From Candidatus Coatesiibacteriota bacterium (GTDB taxonomy: Bacteria > JAFGND01), in NCBI GenBank assembly GCA_016927185.1, contig JAFGND010000002.1:1-42441 (forward strand): a DNA stretch of 42,441 nucleotides, in the 5' to 3' direction. The notes below the pieces were generated by a model. It worked only from the letters and a program-made list of their open reading frames with translations, was not told the origin of the DNA and made no database searches. Positions 25,940 to 32,749 of this stretch are shown one piece after another. Each line of letters starts with the position of its first letter. The stretch's first letter is position 1. Made by a program: the position numbers and the translations under genes.

Positions 25940-26571
25940 GAATAAGCAAGGAGATTGAAAACTCTATTTCAAGAAGCATTACTGAAATAGAGGAAGCATC
26001 AAGTGCAGAGATAGTTATAGCATTTTCATTCAACTCTTCTGAATACAAGGATCAGAAATATTTATGGGGAGTAATCGGGATCTTCTTGGGTTTGATTCTG
26101 CAAAGCATACTGCTGCTTGTGAAACCGGATTTAGTAATAGCTTTTTACAGCGTGCTTCTGAATGCTCTTTTTTTCTTTTTTCTTTTCTATTACATCGCAC
26201 ATGAAAGTTATTTCATGAGAACCTTGCTGATTTCAAAGAGGAAAAGAAAGGAAATATGCATCAGTAAAGCCAATCTCATGTTCCAGGAAAAGCATCTTTC
26301 AGGAACAATGGAAAGAAACTGCCTCTTGATATTTTTGTTCCCAAATGAAAAAGAGATAATCTGGCTGCCAGATATCGGTATAGAGCAGAAGATAAGACCT
26401 GCAGATATCAATGAGATATTTTTCGGTCTGTCCGGATTTCTTGATGACAGGAATTTCATAGAGGAATTTGAAAAGAGGATGTCATGCCTGAAGAAGCTTT
26501 TATCCTGCAATTTCCCTCCATCAAAAGAAAATCCGGATGAAATACCGAATACAATGTGGATAATAAAATGA
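25936..26571 (+). CDS. TPM-domain-like membrane protein
   Basis: 211 residues starting at TTG, with GGAGAT nine bases upstream. Residues 1-25 (ISRSITEIEEASSAEIVIAF) match the first helix and strand of the TPM fold, which is then interrupted by two membrane helices (about 42-62 and 66-90). The second half (ICISKANLMFQEKHLSGTMERNCLLIFLFPNEKEIIWLPDIGIEQKI) again has TPM-like elements, close to the cytosolic TPM_phosphatase proteins that neighbour LemA genes. The acidic metal-binding residues of that family are not obvious, so activity is doubtful. It overlaps the previous gene by 4 bp and the next by 4 bp. Confidence 0.65.
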   Translation: MRISKEIENSISRSITEIEEASSAEIVIAFSFNSSEYKDQKYLWGVIGIFLGLILQSILLLVKPDLVIAFYSVLLNALFFFFLFYYIAHESYFMRTLLISKRKRKEICISKANLMFQEKHLSGTMERNCLLIFLFPNEKEIIWLPDIGIEQKIRPADINEIFFGLSGFLDDRNFIEEFEKRMSCLKKLLSCNFPPSKENPDEIPNTMWIIK

Positions 26572-28079
26572 GGATCAAGAAAAGCATAATTCCTGCACTA
26601 ATCCTTATACTTGCGATTTTCTTTTTAGCAAGCTTCCTTGATGCAAGAATGGGAGGAGGGGGAAGTTTCTCTAGCGGTGGAAGAAGCAGCAGTAGTAGTG
26701 ACAGTGATTTCGGAGACATTTTCGGTCTCATCATATTTCTCTGCATAGAACACCCGCAAATAGGCATTCCACTTCTTATAATAACCATTATTTATTATAT
26801 AATCAAGTGGTTCAAGAATATAGACAAGAAGGCTGAAGATTCTAGTTTTTATGGAAACAGATCTGTTACATCTCAGCAAACCTTCGTTAAGCCTCTATCA
26901 ACAAGAAATGAAATAAAAGGAAATATTACCCGATTGAAGGAAATTGACCCGAATTTCTCTAAGATAGTATTTCTTGATTTTGTTCAGATTCTCTATCACA
27001 GGTTTCATCATGCAAGATATGACAAGAATGAACTAGTGAAATTGCAGCCTTATTTAAGCGGAAATTCGAAGACCCTTCTTGATTCCATTACAAAAGTGAA
27101 GAATGTAGAGGATGTTGTAATAGGTTCTATAAAACTTTCAAGAATCTCTGGATTGAACAAGGATTTTCACTCAATCTATGTAATGATAGAATCCAACTAT
27201 ACAGAAGTATATCCTGATGACAGTTTCAGGACTTTTTTCGTCAGAGAGGTATGGATTCTTGGAAGGAGACGCAACTCATTAAGCAAGGCACCTGAGGATA
27301 TATTCTCTTATCATTGCACAAGTTGCGGTGCTCCCATTACAGAGAAAACAAAGGGAACCTGTGAGTTTTGCGGAAATATTGTTAAGCCAGGTGAGGGTGA
27401 CTGGATGATAAGTTCTATCCAGATAGCAGAAAAAAGGTTCCAGGTGCCTGTAGTGATTTCAGGAAGCGGGGTAGAGGAAGGAACAAATCTTCCTTCAGTT
27501 ATAGATCCTGATTTCGCTGCTGAAAGAAAGGCATTCACAGCGCTTTATCCTGACTTCAAGTGGAGCGAATTCACTGAATATGTCAAGAAGGTATTCGTAA
27601 GCCTGCAAACCTCATGGTCAACACTCGACTGGAAAAAGGCAAGAGCATATCAAACGGATTATCTTTTCCAGACACATCTTTACTGGATAGAAAATTACAA
27701 AAAGAGTGGACTGAGAAATGTCATTGAAAAGATAGAGATAGAGAAAATAAATCCAGTAAAAATAGAAAGGGATGCATTTTATGATGCATTCACCCTCAGG
27801 ATAAGGGCAAGAATGATTGATTACGTAATAAATAATGAGAACAAGATTTTGCAGGGCAGCAAGAACAAACCTAGGGAATTCACTGAGTACTGGACATTCG
27901 CAAGAAGGGCTGGATTCAAGGGCAAATCAGACAGCGATTTCGAGAAATGCCCAAATTGCGGAGCTGAGCTCAAGATAAACAAGACCGGTTTCTGCGAATA
28001 CTGCGATGCAAAAATAAGCTCCGGTCAATTCGACTGGGTTCTTGCACTTATAGAGCAGGATGAGGTTTATTCAGGCTGA
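26568..28079 (+). CDS. Tandem Tim44-like/zinc-ribbon membrane protein
   Basis: About 503 residues. An N-terminal hydrophobic segment (about 5-24), a Gly/Ser-rich stretch and a second membrane helix (about 58-82) are followed by two copies of a Tim44-like (NTF2-fold) domain, each ending in a zinc ribbon: CTSCGAPITEKTKGTCEFCG then DWMISSIQ, and CPNCGAELKINKTGFCEYCD then DWVLALIE. The repeat of ribbon plus DW motif is clear internal duplication. Tim44-like domains in bacteria are membrane-associated and of little-known role. ATG at 26568 overlaps the previous stop (ATGA); the frame could extend to GTG at 26556. It overlaps the convergent gene by 13 bp. Confidence 0.75.
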   Translation: MRIKKSIIPALILILAIFFLASFLDARMGGGGSFSSGGRSSSSSDSDFGDIFGLIIFLCIEHPQIGIPLLIITIIYYIIKWFKNIDKKAEDSSFYGNRSVTSQQTFVKPLSTRNEIKGNITRLKEIDPNFSKIVFLDFVQILYHRFHHARYDKNELVKLQPYLSGNSKTLLDSITKVKNVEDVVIGSIKLSRISGLNKDFHSIYVMIESNYTEVYPDDSFRTFFVREVWILGRRRNSLSKAPEDIFSYHCTSCGAPITEKTKGTCEFCGNIVKPGEGDWMISSIQIAEKRFQVPVVISGSGVEEGTNLPSVIDPDFAAERKAFTALYPDFKWSEFTEYVKKVFVSLQTSWSTLDWKKARAYQTDYLFQTHLYWIENYKKSGLRNVIEKIEIEKINPVKIERDAFYDAFTLRIRARMIDYVINNENKILQGSKNKPREFTEYWTFARRAGFKGKSDSDFEKCPNCGAELKINKTGFCEYCDAKISSGQFDWVLALIEQDEVYSG

Positions 28080-29281
28080 TCCTTTTCCCCCTTTAGCATT
28101 TCCAGTGCCTCTTTCTGCATCCTTGAAACTGTCTTTGGTTCATTGTTTGCAATATCATAAAGTTCCGAGAAATCATCAACCAGATTATATAGAACCGGCT
28201 TGCCTCCCCATATTGTTATAAGCTTGTATCTTGTGTCTATATATGCATAGTTTGAATCTTTATCAGTCACAAGTATTTTCCCAGAGTTTGCAGAAAAATA
28301 CTTTTCAGTTACTTTCCTTCCTTCTTTCTGCTTCAGCAAATTACTGCATAAAGCGAACAGCTCATCGATTCTGAAATATTTATCTACAAGGGCTTTCTTC
28401 CCATGAGGATGGTAAATAATGAAAGGAATCCTCAATGTTTCATTATAAAAGCTGTCTTCTCCGAAATAACCATAATGCTCACCCAGGGAAAATCCCTTGC
28501 TTGAGAATATCACTATTATTGTCTTATCAAGCAAATTTTTTTTCTTTAGTACTACAAGAATTTTATCTATAAGGCTGTCAATGGAGCTTAATTGAGCTGC
28601 ATACGCAAATCTCATTGATTCCCATTCTTTTGGAGAGATACCGAAACCTGTTTTCATATTGTCATATATATGCTCGTTTATAGTGCTGTCATCTTCCCAG
28701 TAAGGCTTTATGCCAAGCATGAGTGGAGGGATTTCATTGAATTGTCTGTAAGATGTCATGTTTGTCTTGAATGGCAGATTCATTGATGAAAGGTTAACAA
28801 GAATTGACCAGTTTTTCTTATCCAGTTCATTAATATGGGTAACCATTTTCTCAACAAGCTCCTTGTCATTATAAATATCTTTTCTGGAGCTTGAAATTAT
28901 TGAGCTGAACTTCTTGTCAAATATGCTGTAATCCTTTTTGTTGCAACAACATAGTGTTCTATAACCCATCTTGCCTGGTTCAATCCCGGCATATTCAGAA
29001 ATTCTCCCAAGAACAGATTCTCTTTCAATTGAGCTTGTGAATGCCTTATTGAAAACAAAGCTTTTATCAGTAAGTTTATCAATAGCTGGAGAGGTTTTTC
29101 CCTGGTAACCATAAATTGACATATAATCAGTTGACAGGTTTTCGATATTTATCACCATAAGATTATATTTCTTCTCTACTGGATTGAAACTTTTTACCCC
29201 AAGCAAGATAAGAATTACTGCAAGAAACAGTGAGATTAGTGCTGAAAGAAACAAAGACCATTTGTTCATATTCTTTAGCAT
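28067..29281 (-). CDS. Membrane-anchored sulfatase/alkaline-phosphatase-fold protein with degraded metal site
   Basis: About 404 residues from ATG at 29281 (ATG 29269 or TTG 29311 also in frame). One membrane anchor is followed by the sulfatase fold: NLMVINIENLSTDYMSIYGYQGKTSPAID, FVFNKAFTSSIERESVLGR, FSSKGFSLGEHYGYFG, and the late RIPFIIYHP and YDIANNEP elements. In active sulfatases the first motif carries the Asp-Asp metal ligands, the second a C/S-x-P-S-R nucleophile, and the third Asp-His. Here these are Glu-Asn, SSIER without the proline, and Ser-Lys. Catalysis is therefore unlikely and a binding or scaffold role more so. The gene is divergent from pilin 1, and TTGACT at 29306-29311 could be its -35. 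Confidence 0.75.
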   Translation of the reverse strand: MLKNMNKWSLFLSALISLFLAVILILLGVKSFNPVEKKYNLMVINIENLSTDYMSIYGYQGKTSPAIDKLTDKSFVFNKAFTSSIERESVLGRISEYAGIEPGKMGYRTLCCCNKKDYSIFDKKFSSIISSSRKDIYNDKELVEKMVTHINELDKKNWSILVNLSSMNLPFKTNMTSYRQFNEIPPLMLGIKPYWEDDSTINEHIYDNMKTGFGISPKEWESMRFAYAAQLSSIDSLIDKILVVLKKKNLLDKTIIVIFSSKGFSLGEHYGYFGEDSFYNETLRIPFIIYHPHGKKALVDKYFRIDELFALCSNLLKQKEGRKVTEKYFSANSGKILVTDKDSNYAYIDTRYKLITIWGGKPVLYNLVDDFSELYDIANNEPKTVSRMQKEALEMLKGEKDQPE

Positions 29282-29367
29282 TAAAAGGGAAAAAACCTTG
29301 CTTTTAGTCAATTATTTTCTTGGACAGCAAAATTTATTATTTTTATGGAATTGAAAGCCTTATACTT

Positions 29368-29383
29368 TGGAATGATTTTTGCT
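29368..29383 (+). promoter_or_regulatory. Sigma-54 (-24/-12) promoter of pilin 1
   Basis: TGGAAT-N5-TTGCT with GG at 29369-29370 and GC at 29381-29382, exactly ten bases apart, as RpoN requires. The predicted start site is about 29394, giving a ~19-base leader with GGAGAGAG before the ATG at 29413. The -24 half is one or two bases off the TGGCAC consensus. Confidence 0.75.
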
Positions 29384-29412
29384 ATATAATAGAAAATAAA
29401 TCAGGAGAGAGT

Positions 29413-29763
29413 ATGTCAAGAAATAGAGGGTTCACACTTGTTGAGCTTATGATAGTTGTAGTAATAATAGGCATTCTTGCAGCAATTGCAATACCAAGAT
29501 ATACAGGTATGCAGGATGAGGCAAGAGCTAATAGCTGCAGGTCAAATCTCCATCAATGTTCTCTGGGTGAGCAGATGTATCATACAGCAAACAATACTTA
29601 TACAAACAATTTCAATGACCTGACAGATTGGATTGGTTCGAATGCAAATACCTGCCCGAAATCCCATCTCAATTATCAATTCACTGCATCAGCCGATGCT
29701 TACAGAGTTGAATGCTTAGGAACAAACCATGGCTACAGGGATCAGGATGGAGCAAGCTGGTAG
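29413..29763 (+). CDS. Type IV pilin-like prepilin (pilin 1)
   Basis: 116 residues. A short leader MSRNRG is cut before FTLVELMIVVVIIGILAAIAIPRY, the class III signal of type IV pilins, with Glu5 of the mature protein present. The globular part is short (about 85 residues) with a Cys pair (NTCPK ... VECLG) that could form the D-region disulfide. The protein ends in GASW, as does pilin 2. The start at 29413 is set by GGAGAGAG and by the sigma-54 promoter lying just upstream; a longer frame from 29320 would contain the promoter and spoil the prepilin leader. Codon use is ATA-rich, unlike pilin 2, hinting at lower expression. Confidence 0.92.
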   Translation: MSRNRGFTLVELMIVVVIIGILAAIAIPRYTGMQDEARANSCRSNLHQCSLGEQMYHTANNTYTNNFNDLTDWIGSNANTCPKSHLNYQFTASADAYRVECLGTNHGYRDQDGASW

Positions 29764-29766
29764 GAA

Positions 29767-29798
29767 TTGCAAATTGCAACACTTCTTGCAATATGCAA
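29767..29798. repeat. Array of TTGCAA palindromes, candidate activator site upstream of pilin 2
   Basis: TTGCAA occurs at 29767, 29774 and 29786, with ATGCAA at 29793: two pairs, each with a 7-base step, 19 bases apart. TTGCAA is itself a palindrome. The array is centred about 160 bp before the predicted sigma-54 start site of pilin 2, the usual distance for an enhancer bound by an RpoN activator such as PilR. The role is inference; the repeat is directly seen. It starts 4 bp after the pilin 1 stop. Confidence 0.6.
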
Positions 29799-29916
29799 TG
29801 TAAATTAAATTTCATTAAAACAAACATGTGGATAACTTCATAAAATGAATACCTTGAACTTATTGTATGGCACTAACTTAACTAAGAGAAGGGATACATT
29901 TTTAAAATAAATAAGT

Positions 29917-29932
29917 TGGCATGGTATTTGCA
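29917..29932 (+). promoter_or_regulatory. Sigma-54 (-24/-12) promoter of pilin 2
   Basis: TGGCAT-N5-TTGCA, with GG at 29918-29919 and GC at 29930-29931 exactly ten bases apart, nearly the TGGCAC-N5-TTGCW consensus. The predicted start site is near 29943, a ~30-base leader with AGGAGG before the ATG at 29973. Confidence 0.85.
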
Positions 29933-29972
29933 ATATAATAATTGAAAGATAAAACTAAACTAGGAGGAAAAA

Positions 29973-30344
29973 ATGAACAAGAAAGGGTTCACACTCATTG
30001 AGCTCATGATCGTTGTAGTTATCATCGGTATCCTGGCTGCAATTGCTATCCCACGTTTCACATCAATCAAGGATGAAGCCAACAAGTCATCATGCCGCGC
30101 TAATATGCATCAGATTGCAACAGCTGAAAATATGTATTATGCAGTAGCAAATACTTATACAAACGCGAGTGGAGATCTGGATGACTATATTGGTGGAGGA
30201 AATGTATGGGTATGCCCAAGAACCAGCGCTGCATATGCATTTACAGTAACTGGAACAGATCAGTTCACAGTTCCCTGCCCATTTGGTTCTGGAACCGCAG
30301 CTACAGATCATGGTACTGTAACAGATACAGGTGCTAGCTGGTAG
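29973..30344 (+). CDS. pilA: Type IV pilin (pilin 2, likely major pilin)
   Basis: 123 residues: leader MNKKG, then FTLIELMIVVVIIGILAAIAIPRFTSIKDEANKSSC. The mature Glu5 and the hydrophobic N-terminal helix are intact. The short C-terminal domain has a Cys pair (VWVCPRT ... FTVPCPFG) and ends GASW. Compared with pilin 1 it uses many ATC and GCT codons and has a better Shine-Dalgarno (AGGAGG), a better sigma-54 promoter and a strong terminator, the profile of a highly expressed single-gene unit. Pilins extend fibres for twitching, adhesion or DNA uptake. The assembly genes (pilBCD, pilQ) are not in the window. Confidence 0.93.
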   Translation: MNKKGFTLIELMIVVVIIGILAAIAIPRFTSIKDEANKSSCRANMHQIATAENMYYAVANTYTNASGDLDDYIGGGNVWVCPRTSAAYAFTVTGTDQFTVPCPFGSGTAATDHGTVTDTGASW

Positions 30345-30368
30345 TATCAAGAAAGATAACAAAAACTG

Positions 30369-30398
30369 AAGCGGAAGTTAATTCTTCCGCTTTTTTTT
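30369..30398 (+). terminator. Intrinsic terminator of pilin 2
   Basis: AAGCGGAAG (30369-30377) pairs with CTTCCGCTT (30384-30392) around a TTAATT loop, and eight T follow the GC stem (30391-30398). It is 25 bp after the pilin 2 stop and is the best intrinsic terminator in the window. Confidence 0.92.
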
Positions 30399-30423
30399 GT
30401 ATCTAAAGTATTTTAAATCCCAA

Positions 30424-32733
30424 TTATTTTTCTGAAAGCATCTTGCTTTTTGCTCTAATATCATTCAACTTATCCTCATAAAGTTTTGCTTCTTTCTGCA
30501 TTCCCAGTCTCTTATAACATAAAATAATATTGCTTAATGCTCTTATCTCATTCTCATCTTTTTCCAGGGACTTTATAAAAAACTCTATTGCTTTATTGTT
30601 ATTCTTTTCCTTTTGCATTTCTATTATTCCTTTTGCCATGTAAAAAGATGATGAAGTTGAATCCATTCCCTCAGCAAGTTTTAAGTAATAATCAACAGAA
30701 ATCCAGTCATTCTTTCCAGTATGTGCTAATATCAAGTCAATAATCAATCCGTAATTAGGTTCTTTTGTCATTTTTGCTTTTTCGAAATGATATATCGCAT
30801 CATCATAATTACGAGCATCCAGTGCTATCTTCCCTGCTGTTCTGTGGATGAAGTTCTTTCTATCACCCATTTTAGTCATTTTCAATCCCAGATCTATTAT
30901 ATCAGCAGCTTTCTCTTTCTCATTTGTTGCATAGCAATAAGAAAAAATTGTGAAATATGGCAATCCATGCCATGGTTCAGATTCCTGTAACATACATGAC
31001 TGTTCATATGATCCTTTAAAATCTTCATTTCTCCATTTATATACTATTTGCTTTTGTTTACTGAAAGTATTATCAGGTTTTACTTTATTTATAAAACAAT
31101 ATAATACATGCCATCTGCTTCCATCCTTGTAGAAATCAGGATCAGTTGTTTCAAGATATTTGAATGGTTCCAGATAACTCTCTATTACAGCTATTTTCAA
31201 GATTGATGAATTCTTGAATTTGCTGTTAATTTTATTCAATACTTCGTTGTTAAACTTTTTTGTTTCTATAAAATAGTCAATTTTACTGGAATATAAGAAA
31301 ATGCTTCCTATAAGCTCAGTATTGGAAGATGCATTTGAAAAAATGAGATCTGTGGAGGCAAAGGTTTCTTCTGGCATTTTATAATTTATCAAATTGTCAA
31401 AAAGCTTTTCATGTTTTGGAAGAAGAGATCTTGCTCCAAGTCTCCATATTATTGACAAATCAGGTCTTATCCCCTTTCCTCTCTGAAGAGCAGATAAGTT
31501 GAATGAAGCATTATCCCCAGTTGAATGAAACATTAAATTATAAGGAACAAAACTGAAATAAAGTTTCGTAAAATAATCTGCCCCATTGTTTTTCACTCCA
31601 TCTGCAAAATTCAGATTCCTGTATCCTGAATAAACTCCTATTAGCAGTATCAAGGGGATTGCAATAAGTCTTGTTTTATCTGTTATTTCAAGCAATTTTG
31701 CTATGAAGAATAGAAGCCCTACCCATATAACCCAGAAGAAGAGGAACCAGTATCTGTGCCATTGATGAAGAGATTGTGGACATGCGTGATAAATCATGCT
31801 GAACAAGTTCCAGCCACCTATTATGAGAAGAAGATATACAAGCGGCCTCCAGGCTTTGTTTCTAAGTGCACCAAACAATCCCAAAAGACCTGTTGTAAGG
31901 AAAATCCATCCCAATTCAGGGACTAATACATATGAATGCCAGTGAGTTAAGAAGAATCTTAATGTATCCCAGTTTTTTATCCAGGTCTGGTCACTGTATC
32001 CCTTCATTCCTACAACAAAATAGAATCTCATGAAGTTGTGCGGTTTCACCCAGTTGTAAAACGGTTCGATTATGCTTTTTATTGGAAGATAAAGATATAT
32101 GGACATGCCAAGTGCGAAAAAAATGAAACCCCACAACAAGAGCCTGTCTTCTCCCTTGAACCTTATGAAATACAACAAGATAAATATGAAGACATAGATC
32201 ACTGCAAACATATGATTCCCGGCAAATAAGCCGGAAAGGAATGCAAGAAGCAGAAGAAGTTTTGGTTCCCTTTTTTCAAGTATCCTCAATGACAGATAGG
32301 TTAATATGCTTATTCCCAGTAGGTTAAGCGGATATACTACCGGGACCAGTGAATTTTCGAAAAATGCAGGGACAAAGAACATTATTGGAATCGCTGTTAC
32401 TGTCCAGCTCCAGGGCTTCTTGTATATGAGAAGCGATACGATTACAGAAGTAAGCTGGAGCGCAATCAATGAAGAGAGCAGACTTAACAGATTGATTCCC
32501 CAAATGTTACTGCTTGCAAGAAGCCAGAAAATTCTTCCCAGATTTATGTAAAATGGATAACCTGAAGGATGAGGTATTCCATATGCTGCTATTGTAGAAA
32601 TGAAATCACCACTATCCCACCAGTAAGTTGTATTCGGCATGAAGTAAAGTCCATATGCAAGACATGCAAGAACTGGCAACTGGGCAAGAATGGTATTCTT
32701 ATTCCTTGATATGAAATCAGTTACAGCATTCAT
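30424..32733 (-). CDS. DUF2723/GT117-family membrane glycosyltransferase-like protein with TPR tail
   Basis: 769 residues from the ATG at 32733. The N-terminal ~400 residues are about a dozen membrane helices and carry the DUF2723 signature YWWDSGDFISTIAAYGIPHPSGYPFY (given here in two parts: YWWDSGDFIS, then IPHPSGYPFY). This family, which includes TMEM260-type O-mannosyltransferases, is a GT-C-like polyprenyl-sugar transferase group. The C-terminal part (from about 590) is helical with TPR-like repeats (AADIIDLGLKM, ARNYDDAIYHFEKAKM, NNNKAIEFFIKSLEK). Eight consecutive G stand in place of the Shine-Dalgarno directly ahead of the ATG. It is 16 bp downstream of the glcD-like gene, so both share a transcript. 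Pilin or surface-protein glycosylation is a reasonable guess only. Confidence 0.82.
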   Translation of the reverse strand: MNAVTDFISRNKNTILAQLPVLACLAYGLYFMPNTTYWWDSGDFISTIAAYGIPHPSGYPFYINLGRIFWLLASSNIWGINLLSLLSSLIALQLTSVIVSLLIYKKPWSWTVTAIPIMFFVPAFFENSLVPVVYPLNLLGISILTYLSLRILEKREPKLLLLLAFLSGLFAGNHMFAVIYVFIFILLYFIRFKGEDRLLLWGFIFFALGMSIYLYLPIKSIIEPFYNWVKPHNFMRFYFVVGMKGYSDQTWIKNWDTLRFFLTHWHSYVLVPELGWIFLTTGLLGLFGALRNKAWRPLVYLLLIIGGWNLFSMIYHACPQSLHQWHRYWFLFFWVIWVGLLFFIAKLLEITDKTRLIAIPLILLIGVYSGYRNLNFADGVKNNGADYFTKLYFSFVPYNLMFHSTGDNASFNLSALQRGKGIRPDLSIIWRLGARSLLPKHEKLFDNLINYKMPEETFASTDLIFSNASSNTELIGSIFLYSSKIDYFIETKKFNNEVLNKINSKFKNSSILKIAVIESYLEPFKYLETTDPDFYKDGSRWHVLYCFINKVKPDNTFSKQKQIVYKWRNEDFKGSYEQSCMLQESEPWHGLPYFTIFSYCYATNEKEKAADIIDLGLKMTKMGDRKNFIHRTAGKIALDARNYDDAIYHFEKAKMTKEPNYGLIIDLILAHTGKNDWISVDYYLKLAEGMDSTSSSFYMAKGIIEMQKEKNNNKAIEFFIKSLEKDENEIRALSNIILCYKRLGMQKEAKLYEDKLNDIRAKSKMLSEK

Positions 32734-32749
32734 TTCCCCCCCCAATTTA

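Noticed and set aside
29381-29390. TATAAT-like sequence after the pilin 1 -12 element as a sigma-70 -10 box
   Set aside because: CTATATAAT is present at 29382-29390, but no -35 sits about 17 bp upstream and the GG-N10-GC spacing explains the site better.
29320-29412. N-terminal extension of pilin 1
   Set aside because: It contains the sigma-54 promoter and would place 31 residues before the prepilin leader, which does not fit prepilin peptidase recognition.
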